This document shows positions 1 to 8,591 of a DNA stretch of 64,000 nucleotides, one piece after another. The notes below the pieces were generated by a model. The model saw only the letters and a list, made by a program, of their open reading frames with translations, did not search any database and was not told where the DNA came from. Position 1 is the stretch's first letter. Each line of letters begins with the position of its first letter. The translations under genes and the position numbers were made by a program. Where the stretch lies: positions 186,001 through 250,000 of the forward strand of contig NZ_CP084628.1 of NCBI RefSeq assembly GCF_022878925.1, in the 5' to 3' direction. Origin of the DNA: Caballeronia sp. TF1N1 (GTDB lineage Bacteria > Pseudomonadota > Gammaproteobacteria > Burkholderiales > Burkholderiaceae).

Positions 1-173
1 GAACGGGCAAAGCGGAGACTATCGAGTTCGGCGATGTCGATCAGTATCAGTCGATGGTCGAAAACTTCGGCGCGGCGGTGCTTCGGCCGGGCGAACCGCT
101 TGCATTCACGCTCGAAAATTCTCTCGGCAACCAGCTTGTGATCGACGAGGTGCTGTCTCATGCCAACCGGTAG
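1..173 (+). CDS. Gfo/Idh/MocA family oxidoreductase, C-terminal end only
   Basis: Only the last 56 codons are in the window (frame starts at base 3, stop TAG at 171-173). The peptide contains D-x-Y-x-x-M-V-E-N-F-G-A-A-V followed by a G-x-P-L-x-F-x-L-E-x-S-L-x-N stretch, which resembles the C-terminal helix pair of Gfo/Idh/MocA NAD(P)-dependent sugar dehydrogenases. The cofactor domain lies upstream of the window, so the substrate cannot be judged. It is followed within a few bases by a small plus-strand gene. Family placement is inferred from this short pattern only. Confidence 0.6.
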   Translation, partial: TGKAETIEFGDVDQYQSMVENFGAAVLRPGEPLAFTLENSLGNQLVIDEVLSHANR

Positions 174-180
174 CACGACC

Positions 181-438
181 ATGACCAAGAAAGCGACGTC
201 GATGATCGACGTTCAGCAACTTCGCGAGACGCGCGCGCTGGCCGCCGCCTGCGCCAATGCGGACGACGCTTCCCTGTGGCGCTGGTTTTCGGCGCTGATG
301 GACAGCGGAAAGATTCGCTGGTGCCTTGCCTCGGAGGGCTGGCTCGTGAGTGTGAACCATCGGCACGTGGCGACGGCTGCATCGTTCGATGAAGCCATCC
401 GCATTGCCAAGGATGGCTCCAGCTTTTCTCTCATGTGA
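181..438 (+). CDS. small protein of unknown function (85 aa)
   Basis: I do not recognise a family. In-frame ATGs lie at 160 (inside the end of the preceding gene), 181 and 202, none with a strong ribosome binding site; 181 is chosen because it avoids overlap. The protein is soluble, Trp-containing, without signal peptide or membrane segment, and ends in F-S-L-M. It sits between an oxidoreductase and a thioesterase on the same strand, and its TGA (436-438) is only 38 bases before the next preferred start, so co-transcription is likely. Confidence 0.55.
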   Translation: MTKKATSMIDVQQLRETRALAAACANADDASLWRWFSALMDSGKIRWCLASEGWLVSVNHRHVATAASFDEAIRIAKDGSSFSLM

Positions 439-476
439 TGATGTCGCCGACATCTACTTTCGACCGGAGCCGCGAC

Positions 477-902
477 ATGACGACAAACAGGGCCTTTCAT
501 TGCGACAAACTCGTGCGGTTTCAGCACTGCGATCCTGCCGGCATCGTGTTCTATCCGCAATACTTCGTCCTGTTCCATGAGGTGCTCGAGGACTGGTTCA
601 ATGACGGACTGGGCGTGGATTACGCACATTTCATCGGCACACAAAGACTCGGCATTCCCACGGTGCATATTCAGGCGGATTTCGTCGCGCCGAGCAAGCA
701 TGGACAGACGCTTCGTTGCTCCCTGAAGGTCCGCGATCTGGGCAGAAGTTCGATCAAACTCAGTCTTGAAGCTGCTCTCGAAGATGAGTTGCGCGCGAAA
801 ATCGAGCAGACCGTCGTGCTGTTTTCGTTCGACGATCAGACTTCGGTCGCGCTGCCGGAAGACTTGAGGCAGCGCATGATGCAGTTCGCGGCGCAGGATT
901 GA
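477..902 (+). CDS. acyl-CoA thioesterase, 4-hydroxybenzoyl-CoA thioesterase type (hotdog fold)
   Basis: A 141-residue hotdog-fold protein. Near the N-terminus the run H-C-D-P-A-G-I-V-F-Y-P (Asp19) matches the catalytic motif of the 4HBT/YbgC thioesterases, in which this Asp supports hydrolysis of an acyl-CoA. The frame is open further upstream (GTG at 435), but GGAG at 466-469 is spaced seven bases before the ATG at 477, and the motif lies at the expected distance from that start. Cytoplasmic. The acyl substrate cannot be read from sequence; with no aromatic degradation genes next to it, a role in 4-hydroxybenzoyl-CoA hydrolysis is only one option. Confidence 0.8.
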   Translation: MTTNRAFHCDKLVRFQHCDPAGIVFYPQYFVLFHEVLEDWFNDGLGVDYAHFIGTQRLGIPTVHIQADFVAPSKHGQTLRCSLKVRDLGRSSIKLSLEAALEDELRAKIEQTVVLFSFDDQTSVALPEDLRQRMMQFAAQD

Positions 903-977
903 CCTTGAAAATCCACGCCGCGCGCATTGCCAAAGGCTTGATGGGCCAGAGCGTTACCTGAAGACAGCGACCGCATC

Positions 978-1751
978 TCACCAGCAAAGATAACCGCCGT
1001 CCGCCACGACGATGGACCCAGTCATCAAACTCGCGGCGTCGCTGGCAAGGAACAGAATGACGGACGCGATTTCGTCCACGCGTCCGAGGCGGCCCATCGG
1101 TGTGCCGCCTACCCAATACTGTCGCAAGTTCGGGTCCATCGATACCTTCCTGACGAGATCGGTATCGATATACGTCGGCGCAACCGCGTTGACCCGCACA
1201 CCGCGCGATGCCCATTCCACCGCGAGCGAGCGCGTCAGATGATGCACCGCCGCCTTTGACGCGTTGTAGTTCGCCTGCTCCTGCGGTCGCGTCGCGATGA
1301 ACCCCGCCATCGAACCGACGTTCACGATTGCCCCGCTGCCGCGTTCGAGCATCGATCTACCGAACGCGCGGCAACAGCGAAACAAGCCATTCAGATTCAC
1401 GTCGAGGACCTTGTTCCACACCTCATCCGACATCGTCTCCGCCGGCTCGTTTGAGATGGCGATGCCCGCGTTGTTGACGAGAATGTCGATCGCGCCGATA
1501 CGCGCGGCAATGTCATCGTGAATGCGCTGCGGCGCGGCCGGATCGGTCACGTCGAAGGGCACGCCGTGAGCCGCGAAGCCCTTCGTGTTCAAAGCATCGA
1601 CGGCGGCAGCGAGCGCGGCGGGATCGAGATCGGTGAGCACGACTTCGGCGCCTGCTTCGGCCAGCGCTTCGGCTGTCGCCTGGCCGATGCCGCGCGCCGC
1701 GCCCGTTACGACCGCGCGCTTGCCATCGAGTCTGAATTTGTCGAGATACAT
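978..1751 (-). CDS. SDR family NAD(P)-dependent dehydrogenase, likely polyol or sugar dehydrogenase
   Basis: Classical short-chain dehydrogenase of 257 residues: T-G-A-A-R-G-I-G at 16-23, Asp41 after beta-2 (suggesting NAD preference), N-N-A-G at 93-96, catalytic Ser147, Tyr162 and Lys166. The N-terminus M-Y-L-D-K-F-x-L-D-G is like that of sugar-alcohol dehydrogenases. It is the last gene of the long minus-strand operon starting at 11193, 22 bases after another SDR gene. With the FGGY kinase and ribose-type importer in the same operon, oxidation of an imported polyol or sugar is inferred; the exact substrate is unknown. Confidence 0.85.
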   Translation of the reverse strand: MYLDKFRLDGKRAVVTGAARGIGQATAEALAEAGAEVVLTDLDPAALAAAVDALNTKGFAAHGVPFDVTDPAAPQRIHDDIAARIGAIDILVNNAGIAISNEPAETMSDEVWNKVLDVNLNGLFRCCRAFGRSMLERGSGAIVNVGSMAGFIATRPQEQANYNASKAAVHHLTRSLAVEWASRGVRVNAVAPTYIDTDLVRKVSMDPNLRQYWVGGTPMGRLGRVDEIASVILFLASDAASLMTGSIVVADGGYLCW

Positions 1752-1773
1752 GGAATCTGCCTTGAGAAACGAG

Positions 1774-2535
1774 TCAACTCAGCACGATCCCGCCGCACAC
1801 GTTGAGCGATTGTCCGGTCACGAAAGCGGAGGCATCGGAGGCGAAGAAGCACACCGGCCCGGCCACGTCTTCGGGTTGTCCGAGCCGCGCGAGCGCGGTC
1901 TTGTCGACCCACTGCTTCGCGATTGCAGGGTCCTCGAGATTCGTGCGCCCCATGTCCGTCACGATAATGCCCGGACACACCGCGTTGGCCGTGATGCCGA
2001 ACGGGCCGATCTCCTGCGCGAGCACGCGCGTGAAGCCCATGACCGCCGCCTTCGATGCCGAGTAATGCGCTTGCAGCGGCGCGCCATGCTTGCCGCCAAT
2101 CGACGCGATATTCACGATGCGTCCGTACCCGCGCGCCTTCATGTGCGGCAACAAGGCTTGCGTCACGAGGAACGTGCCTTTCGCGTTGACATCGAGCACC
2201 GCATCCCATTCGTGCTCGGCGAGTTCATCCACCGACCGTGCGATCAGAATGCCCGCGTTATTGACGACGGCGTCGACCTGACCCGCCTGAGCGATGGCCG
2301 CCGCGATCATGTCCGTTACCTGCTGCTTGTCGCTGACATCGGCATAGAGCGCGAACGCGCGCCGCGACTTGCCGCGAATCTCTTTTGCCACGCCTTCGAG
2401 CGCATCGCGCTGCCGTTCGATATCGTTGACGACGACATCGAAGCCATCGTCGGCTAGTCCCAACGCGAGCGCCCGGCCAATGCCCCTGCTCGCGCCCGTC
2501 ACCAGCGCCACCCGTCCATTCGATGCTTTGCTCAT
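1774..2535 (-). CDS. SDR family NAD(P)-dependent dehydrogenase
   Basis: Second SDR of the operon, 253 residues, with T-G-A-S-R-G-I-G at 13-20, N-N-A-G at 92-95 and the catalytic set Ser145, Tyr158, Lys162. The C-terminus N-V-C-G-G-I-V-L-S is a usual SDR end with a Cys in place of the common Asp. It lies 49 bases after the importer permease gene and just before the other SDR. The two enzymes are not near-identical, so they probably act on successive or different positions of the substrate. Substrate unknown; family assignment is secure. Confidence 0.85.
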   Translation of the reverse strand: MSKASNGRVALVTGASRGIGRALALGLADDGFDVVVNDIERQRDALEGVAKEIRGKSRRAFALYADVSDKQQVTDMIAAAIAQAGQVDAVVNNAGILIARSVDELAEHEWDAVLDVNAKGTFLVTQALLPHMKARGYGRIVNIASIGGKHGAPLQAHYSASKAAVMGFTRVLAQEIGPFGITANAVCPGIIVTDMGRTNLEDPAIAKQWVDKTALARLGQPEDVAGPVCFFASDASAFVTGQSLNVCGGIVLS

Positions 2536-2584
2536 GATGATGTCCGACTCCTTGTTTCGTGATGTATTCGTGCACGTGAGGCGA

Positions 2585-3598
2585 TTAGCGGAAGAAGCGA
2601 ATCTCGCCGCGTAAGACCGCCAGCCCGACAGCCGCGATCATCACGATGCCGCGCACGATGTTCTGCAAATAGAACGGCGCGCCGATCAGATTCAGGCCGT
2701 TATCCAGCATGCCGATGATGACGACGCCGACCAGCGTGCCCTGAATGGTCGCGCGTCCCGGCTTGAATGCGGTCATGCCGAGGAACACGGCGGTGAGGCT
2801 GTCCATGAGGTAAGCATCGCCCGCACCGGATTGACCCGTGCCGAGTCGCGCGGTCAGCATCACGCCGCCGAGCGCCGCGCCCGCCGCCGACAGCACGAGC
2901 GCCGTGACACGCGCGCGGTTCACCTTGATGCCCGACAGACGCGCCGCCTGAATGTTCGCGCCCGTCGCGATGACGCTGCGCCCGAGCCGCGTTCGATTGA
3001 GCAGCACGTAAAAGACGAACACGGTAACGAGCGCAATGACGATAGGCATCGGGATCACGCCGAACACCGTGCCCTTGGCAATGGCGTAGAAGCTGTCGGG
3101 CATCTGCGCGTAGATTGAATCGCCGCCCGTGTACGCGTAATTGACACCGAGCGCGATGGGTCCCATCGCGAGCGTCGCGATCAGCGAGGGAATGCGCAGC
3201 ATGGTCACGAGCAGGCCGTTGACGAGCCCGATCACGACGCCCGAAACGATTGCCACTGCAATGGCAAGCGGCACTGGCAAGTGCGCCAGCACGAGCATGC
3301 CGGCGACGAGTACGCCCGCGAGACTCGCTGCCTGACCGATAGACAAGTCGAATTCGCCGCTCGCCACTGCCACGGTCAGCCCCGACGAGATGACCATCAG
3401 CACGGAGATCTGCACGAGCACATTGCTGATGTTGTCGATCGACACGAAGCGGTCGGTGCCGAGCGCGAACGCGATGAAAATGATCACCGCCGCCGCGACC
3501 GTGCCCCAGCGGCTCGCGAGATGACTGAAGTCGAAGCTGCGTGGCGCGTGAGCGGCGGGGTCTTCGGATCTTTTGGCGGCCAAGGTCTGTCCTTTCAT
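2585..3598 (-). CDS. ribose-type sugar ABC transporter permease (RbsC/AraH family)
   Basis: Inner-membrane permease of 337 residues with many hydrophobic segments from about residue 34 onwards. The cytoplasmic loop A-T-G-A-N-x-Q-A-A-R-L-S-G-I at 211-224 matches the conserved loop of the RbsC/AraH carbohydrate uptake family. Its start lies one base after the stop of the ATPase gene, showing tight coupling. It is one of three importer components (binding protein 5176-6285, ATPase 3600-5117) and should move the sugar or polyol that the downstream SDRs and the kinase act on. Confidence 0.9.
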   Translation of the reverse strand: MKGQTLAAKRSEDPAAHAPRSFDFSHLASRWGTVAAAVIIFIAFALGTDRFVSIDNISNVLVQISVLMVISSGLTVAVASGEFDLSIGQAASLAGVLVAGMLVLAHLPVPLAIAVAIVSGVVIGLVNGLLVTMLRIPSLIATLAMGPIALGVNYAYTGGDSIYAQMPDSFYAIAKGTVFGVIPMPIVIALVTVFVFYVLLNRTRLGRSVIATGANIQAARLSGIKVNRARVTALVLSAAGAALGGVMLTARLGTGQSGAGDAYLMDSLTAVFLGMTAFKPGRATIQGTLVGVVIIGMLDNGLNLIGAPFYLQNIVRGIVMIAAVGLAVLRGEIRFFR

Positions 3599-3599
3599 T

Positions 3600-5117
3600 T
3601 CAGTTCACCTCGAGCAAGAGTCTTGCTTCGGAAAATTCGGTGCGGTCGAGACATTCGCCCACCACGCCATCGGCGATGCAGTAAATGCGGTCGCATAGCT
3701 TGAGCATTTCCTCGAACTCGGCGCTCGCAATCAGCACGCTCGCGCCCGCCTTGACCAGTTCGTGAATCAGCGCATAGATTTCCGCCTTGCTGCCGACATC
3801 CACGCCTTCGGTCGGATTGTCGAGCAGCAGCAGCGGATGCTTCGCCGCGTGACTTCGGCCCATGCGAATCAGCCAGCGGCCGAACGCGACCTTCTGCTGA
3901 TTGCCGCCGGATAGCTGAAGCACGTCCTGCCCGATGCCGCTGCACTTGATACCCAGTTGCTTCACGGTGTCGTGCGCGAGCCCGCGCATGAGCGTGTGCT
4001 GCATGAAGCCGCCGCGGCTCGTTTGTTCGAGCGTGCCGGTCATCAGATTCTCTTCGACGGTCAATCCCGGAAAGAGCGCCTTGCGCAAGCGCTCATCGGC
4101 GACCAGGTACACGCCACGGCCGATCGCATCGGCGACATCGCGCGGCAATCCGCGTTTGCCATTGACGATGCATTCGCCCGTGACCTTCGCGCTCATCGAT
4201 CCCGCGAGCGCTTCCAGCACGCCGGTCTGCCCGCCGCCCATCACGCCAGCAATGCCGACGATCTCGCCCGCATGCACGACGAGATCGGGCACGTCGAGAT
4301 TGCCGATGCGCGCGTCTTGAATGCGCGTCGTGACAGTGTCGCGAGACGCGGAAGACGACCAGTTCTGATCCTCGATCCTGCGTCCGACCATCAGATGCAC
4401 CACTTCCTGCAGCGTCGTTTCGGCGACGAGGCCATCGTGCACTTTTGCGCCGTCCTTGAGCACGGCCACGCGATCGCACTGCTCGAAAATCTCGTTCAGG
4501 TGATGCGAGATGAAAAGAATCGACAAGCCGTGCGACTTGAGATCGCGCAGAAAGCTGAAGAGCTTTCGGCTTTCGTTGAGCGTGAGCGAGGCGGTCGGTT
4601 CATCGAGAATCAGAATGGCGGGCTCGCTCACCAGCGCCTTCAGGATGTCGAGAATCTTGTTCTCGCCGAGCGTGAGATCGCCGCATTCCCGGTCGAGATC
4701 GATATCGATGCCAAAGCGCTGCGCGAAGCGGCTCGCTTCGACTCGCAAGGCGCGCGAGCGGATCAGGCCGCCGCTCAACGGTTCGCGTCCGAGCATGATG
4801 TTCTCGGCGGCGGTCAGCGTCGAGATGACCGCGATCTGCTGATGCGCCACCGCGATGCCCGAGGCGAGCGCGTCGCCGACGCTCTTCATCGAGACCGGCT
4901 TGCCGTCGATACACAGCGTGCCTGCATCGGCTTGCTGCGCGCCGCAAATGATCTTGACCAGCGTGGATTTGCCCGCGCCGTTCGCGCCAACGAGCGCGAG
5001 CATTTCGCCGCCCCACAAGTCGAGATCGACGCCGCGCAGCGCCGGATTGCCGTGGAAGCTCTTTTCCACACCACGAGCGCTCAGGCGAGGGGTTCCCTTC
5101 GCCAGATTGTCATTCAT
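3600..5117 (-). CDS. sugar ABC transporter ATP-binding protein, tandem nucleotide-binding domains (RbsA family)
   Basis: A 505-residue double ATPase. The first domain has Walker A G-A-N-G-A-G-K-S-T at 44-52. The second has a degenerate Walker A (G-V-M-G-G-G-Q-T-G) and a clean L-S-G-G-N-Q-Q-K signature, as is usual for the CUT2/RbsA class, in which one site is degenerate. The start at 5117 is preferred over an upstream GTG at 5135 because AGGAGA lies eight bases before this ATG. Located between the binding-protein and permease genes of the same importer. Confidence 0.92.
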   Translation of the reverse strand: MNDNLAKGTPRLSARGVEKSFHGNPALRGVDLDLWGGEMLALVGANGAGKSTLVKIICGAQQADAGTLCIDGKPVSMKSVGDALASGIAVAHQQIAVISTLTAAENIMLGREPLSGGLIRSRALRVEASRFAQRFGIDIDLDRECGDLTLGENKILDILKALVSEPAILILDEPTASLTLNESRKLFSFLRDLKSHGLSILFISHHLNEIFEQCDRVAVLKDGAKVHDGLVAETTLQEVVHLMVGRRIEDQNWSSSASRDTVTTRIQDARIGNLDVPDLVVHAGEIVGIAGVMGGGQTGVLEALAGSMSAKVTGECIVNGKRGLPRDVADAIGRGVYLVADERLRKALFPGLTVEENLMTGTLEQTSRGGFMQHTLMRGLAHDTVKQLGIKCSGIGQDVLQLSGGNQQKVAFGRWLIRMGRSHAAKHPLLLLDNPTEGVDVGSKAEIYALIHELVKAGASVLIASAEFEEMLKLCDRIYCIADGVVGECLDRTEFSEARLLLEVN

Positions 5118-5175
5118 GTGTCTGTCTCCTGACACGGCGGGCCGGCGTGGATACGCGCGGCCGGCCCGCCGCCCA

Positions 5176-6285
5176 TCACATGCCGGCCACGGCGCGATCG
5201 CGATAGATGTAGTACAGATCTTTCGCGTTATAGGTCGGCTCGTTCGGCCCGGGGATATTCACGCCGCGCACCAAGAGAGGCGCGGGGAATTCAACGGTTG
5301 GAACCGGCACGAGCTTCTTCGCGTCGCCACCCTTCGCCACGATCTCGTTGATGAGCCAGCCGGTGTAGGCGCCCCAGACTTCGAAGGCCTGCGCCGTCGT
5401 GCAGATCAACGGATAGTTCGGCTTGCGCATGCGGTCGAGTGCCGTCGGATGCCCGTCGTGGCCGATCACCATGATCTTGTCCTGCATGCCGCGCGACATG
5501 ACGACTTCTGCCGCCGCCATGGCCGGTTCGTCCCACGGGCACCAGATCACATCGAGATCCTTGCCGTAGGTCGTGAGCCAGTCGTTGACGGTGTTCTGCG
5601 TCGCCTCGTAGAAACCGGAATACTGGATCACGCGTTCGTTCTTGAGCGAAATCCATTCGTTTTCCGTGAGGGCCGTCTTCATCACCTTGCCGCGCTTGCG
5701 CGTGCCGTGGTGAAAGTTCGCGATGATCGCGCACATGTTGGCCTTGGTCTTGCCCTGGGCCAATAACGTATCGATCATGAACTGCGAGGTCTGCGCGCTC
5801 ATTGCGTAGTTGTTGCTGGTGATGTCCGCAATAGCGGGCGCCTGCCATCCCGAGTCCAGACTGAAGAACGGAATCTTCGATGCCGTGAGGTGATCGAGCG
5901 CGCTCTTCGCCGCGGTCAACGTGCCGTACAGCACGAGAATGGCATCGGACTTCGCGGTGATCGCATCCTCGATCTGGCTCACGAGCTGACCCGGATCGCC
6001 CTTTGCATCGGTCTGCTTGATCTGCCAGGTCTTGTCGAGACCCGACTTCTTGAGCCACTGCTGCAGGCCGTTCCACGAGCGCTGGTCGGATTGCGCGGAC
6101 ATCTGCTGCGCCACCACCGCGATCTTCAGCGGCTTGCCGCCTTGCGGCGACGATGCCGGCGTTTGCGCGTGGGCGCTTGTCGCCCCGAACAGCATCTGGG
6201 CGAACTGCGTACCGCCGACGGCGGCCGCCATGCCGAGCAGACGGCGGCGCGAGAACTCCGGTTCCTGGCTGTTGCTGTCTTCCAT
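5176..6285 (-). CDS. sugar ABC transporter substrate-binding protein (periplasmic, Tat-type signal)
   Basis: A 369-residue periplasmic-binding-protein type I of the ribose/galactose group. The N-terminus carries S-R-R-R-L-L-G (12-18), then a hydrophobic run and A-H-A before Gln41, consistent with a twin-arginine signal cleaved after about residue 40. The mature start K-P-L-K-I-A-V-V and the later D-A-I-L-V-L-Y-G-T motif fit the family. The start at 6285 is set by AGGAGA just upstream; the frame remains open much further but that extension is an artefact over the E2 gene. It delivers substrate to the adjacent permease and ATPase. Confidence 0.9.
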   Translation of the reverse strand: MEDSNSQEPEFSRRRLLGMAAAVGGTQFAQMLFGATSAHAQTPASSPQGGKPLKIAVVAQQMSAQSDQRSWNGLQQWLKKSGLDKTWQIKQTDAKGDPGQLVSQIEDAITAKSDAILVLYGTLTAAKSALDHLTASKIPFFSLDSGWQAPAIADITSNNYAMSAQTSQFMIDTLLAQGKTKANMCAIIANFHHGTRKRGKVMKTALTENEWISLKNERVIQYSGFYEATQNTVNDWLTTYGKDLDVIWCPWDEPAMAAAEVVMSRGMQDKIMVIGHDGHPTALDRMRKPNYPLICTTAQAFEVWGAYTGWLINEIVAKGGDAKKLVPVPTVEFPAPLLVRGVNIPGPNEPTYNAKDLYYIYRDRAVAGM

Positions 6286-6314
6286 GTTTGTCTCCTGTTC
6301 TATTCGACTGCGTG

Positions 6315-7607
6315 TTATATGAAGAGCGCCGCCACCTTCTGCGGTTGATCCCAATGCGGCATGTGACCCGCCTGGGGGATGAAGTGCACGGGAATGTCCG
6401 GCCCTGCGCGGCTCGCGTGCTGCCATGGGATGATCTGATCGTCGAGCCCCCAGATCACGCGGGAAGGCGCGTCGAGCGCGGACAGTTCGGAGCGGATATC
6501 GATCTGCTGACGCCCGCTGCTGACGAGATTGCCCGCGAGCGCCGCCAGCGCGCCGCGCTTGCTGATGGCGCCCGCCATCTGATCGAGTTGTTGCGCGGAC
6601 AGAAGCGGCGGATTGAGCGCCGAGCGGCGCAGCAGATGCATTAGCCCGCCACCTTTTTGCACGTGCGCCATGCCGTCGATGAAGTCGTCGTCGATCTCCG
6701 TGCCGAATCCGGCGGGCGCGATCAAGGTCAGGCGCCGCACTTTCGACTTGAGCGCCGTTGCGACTTTCGTGGCGACCGCCGCACCCAGCGAATGCCCGGC
6801 GAGTTCGATGCCGCCGAGCCCTAGATCCTCGATCAGCGCGACGATCGCGGCAGCCATGCCATCCACGTCGGCGCTGTCGAAATCGGTGGCGCCGTGAGAA
6901 GGCAAGTCCGGTGCGATGACGTGCTTGCCACGCCGCTGCAACTGGCTTGCGAGCGCGGACCATACTTGCGCGTCGCCGGAGAAACCGTGCAGCAGCACGA
7001 GCGGGGCGCCGCTCGCGTTCGGCGCGCGCCATTCGCGATACGCCACGCGACCGCGCGGCAGATTGCGATAGAGCACGCCTTCTGCCGAGACTTCGCGCGC
7101 CTGATTTGCATCGCCGACGTTACCCGTGCCGTTCACGCGCGCTTCGACATCGTGGCGTTCTATGCGCCCGCGTCGTCCCGTTCCGGCGATGTCGTCGAGC
7201 GCAATACCGCCTTGCCGCGCCACGCGTCGTGCGGCAGGCGTGGCGCGCAAGCCGGTCGTGACGTCCTGGCGGGTGCTCGCTGCCTGCGAACGCATTTCAG
7301 GCGCAGGGGCAGCGGCAACGGCAGGCGCGGCGGCGGCGGCCTCCTCGGGCACGGCGCTGCTCTCTTCGCCGATCACGTCGTATTCGCCGAGCATGCCGCC
7401 GACATCGACGTCCTCGCCCACTTCGGCGACGATCTTGCGCAACACGCCATCGGCGAGCGCGGGCATCTCCACGACCGTCTTGTCCGTTTCGATTTCGACG
7501 AGCGTCTCGCCGCGCGTGAAAGACTCGCCCGGCTTCTTGAACCACTCGACCACGCGCCCCTGCTCCATCGTTTCGCCCAGGCGCGGCAGCAACAGGGACT
7601 TGCTCAT
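6315..7607 (-). CDS. E2-like component: lipoyl domain, E3-binding domain and alpha/beta hydrolase (AcoC type)
   Basis: A 430-residue protein in three parts. A lipoyl domain (about 1-80) has the lipoylation motif E-T-D-K with Lys43. A short peripheral-subunit-binding segment begins A-T-P-A-A-R-R-V-A-R. The C-terminal alpha/beta hydrolase contains L-L-H-G-F-S and the nucleophile elbow G-H-S-L-G-A-A. It lacks the chloramphenicol-acetyltransferase-like domain of pyruvate dehydrogenase E2; this architecture is known from AcoC of acetoin dehydrogenase complexes. The ATG at 7607 overlaps the E1beta stop (ATGA), indicating translational coupling. It should carry the acyl group from E1 to CoA. Confidence 0.85.
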   Translation of the reverse strand: MSKSLLLPRLGETMEQGRVVEWFKKPGESFTRGETLVEIETDKTVVEMPALADGVLRKIVAEVGEDVDVGGMLGEYDVIGEESSAVPEEAAAAAPAVAAAPAPEMRSQAASTRQDVTTGLRATPAARRVARQGGIALDDIAGTGRRGRIERHDVEARVNGTGNVGDANQAREVSAEGVLYRNLPRGRVAYREWRAPNASGAPLVLLHGFSGDAQVWSALASQLQRRGKHVIAPDLPSHGATDFDSADVDGMAAAIVALIEDLGLGGIELAGHSLGAAVATKVATALKSKVRRLTLIAPAGFGTEIDDDFIDGMAHVQKGGGLMHLLRRSALNPPLLSAQQLDQMAGAISKRGALAALAGNLVSSGRQQIDIRSELSALDAPSRVIWGLDDQIIPWQHASRAGPDIPVHFIPQAGHMPHWDQPQKVAALFI

Positions 7608-8590
7608 GCCGGCACCATGTTCGAGATCATGTCGACGATGAGTTGCGCCGTCGGAATACTCGCGCTTTCGAGCGCGGGCGACACCGAGATCGGCACGTCT
7701 TCGCCCGCGAGCCTGAGCACCGGATCCTCGAGGAAGTCGAAGCACTCCTCCGAGATGCGCGCCGCGATCTCGGAGGCGACGCCGCACGTCGAAGCCGACT
7801 CGGTGACGACGACCGCGCGCCCCGTGCGATTCACCGACGCCACCACGGTTTCCATATCGAGCGGATTGAGCGTGCGCAAGTCGATCACTTCGACATCGAC
7901 GCCATTGCGCGCCAGCGCCTCGGCGGCTTCGAGCGCGACATACACCATGCGCGAATAGGTGACGAGCGTGACGTCCTTGCCGCTGCGCCGCACCGCTGCC
8001 TTGCCCCACGGCGCGATGGGCGTGGTCAAGTCCGCGTCTTCCTTGCGTGCATAGAGCGCCTTGTGCTCGATGAACACTACTGGGTCCGGCAAAGTCAGGC
8101 TGTGACGCAGCAGATGGTAGGCATCGGAAGCCGTGGCGGGCATGGCAAGGCGCAAGCCGGGCGTGTGCATGGCGAGCGCTTCGAGACTCTGCGAATGCTG
8201 CGCGCCCGCCGACCGGCCCGTGCCGCCTTGCGTGCGCAAGACCATCGGCACGCCGATCTGTCCGCCGAACATATAGCGGATTTTCGCGGCCTGATTGCCG
8301 ACCTGATCCATCGTCATGCCGAGAAAGTCCACGTACATCAATTCCGCGACCGGTCGCAGGCCGGTCATCGCCGCGCCGACCGCCGCGCCGACGATGGCGG
8401 GCTCGCTGATCGGCGTATCGATCAAACGCGCGGCGCCGAATTCCTTGATGAGGTCTTTCGTGACGCCATACGCGCCGCCGTACACGCCGACTTCCTCGCC
8501 GATCACGACGACGGTGTCATCGGCCTGCATGGCGTCGCGCAACGCCTGGCGCAGCGCGTCGCGGTAAGTGATTCTGGTCAGACTGGACAT
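7604..8590 (-). CDS. thiamine-diphosphate-dependent dehydrogenase E1 component, beta subunit (acetoin dehydrogenase type)
   Basis: A 328-residue transketolase-like pyrimidine-binding subunit. It shows G-E-E-V-G-x-Y-G-G-A-Y-G-V-T-K-x-L, then D-T-P-I-S-E-P-A-I-V-G-A-A-V-G-A-A, and A-Q-H-S-Q-S-L-E-A, all typical of the E1beta chain of 2-oxoacid and acetoin dehydrogenases. AGGAG is spaced six bases before the ATG at 8590, so the longer open frame is rejected. One base separates it from the alpha-subunit stop, and it overlaps the E2 gene by four bases. The pairing with an AcoC-like E2 points to an acetoin-like alpha-hydroxyketone rather than pyruvate. Confidence 0.88.
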   Translation of the reverse strand: MSSLTRITYRDALRQALRDAMQADDTVVVIGEEVGVYGGAYGVTKDLIKEFGAARLIDTPISEPAIVGAAVGAAMTGLRPVAELMYVDFLGMTMDQVGNQAAKIRYMFGGQIGVPMVLRTQGGTGRSAGAQHSQSLEALAMHTPGLRLAMPATASDAYHLLRHSLTLPDPVVFIEHKALYARKEDADLTTPIAPWGKAAVRRSGKDVTLVTYSRMVYVALEAAEALARNGVDVEVIDLRTLNPLDMETVVASVNRTGRAVVVTESASTCGVASEIAARISEECFDFLEDPVLRLAGEDVPISVSPALESASIPTAQLIVDMISNMVPA

Positions 8591-8591
8591 A

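Noticed and set aside
6286..7032. Upstream extension of the binding-protein frame into the E2 gene
   Set aside because: AGGAGA and a signal peptide start at 6285; the extension is an Arg-rich shadow of the E2 coding sequence.
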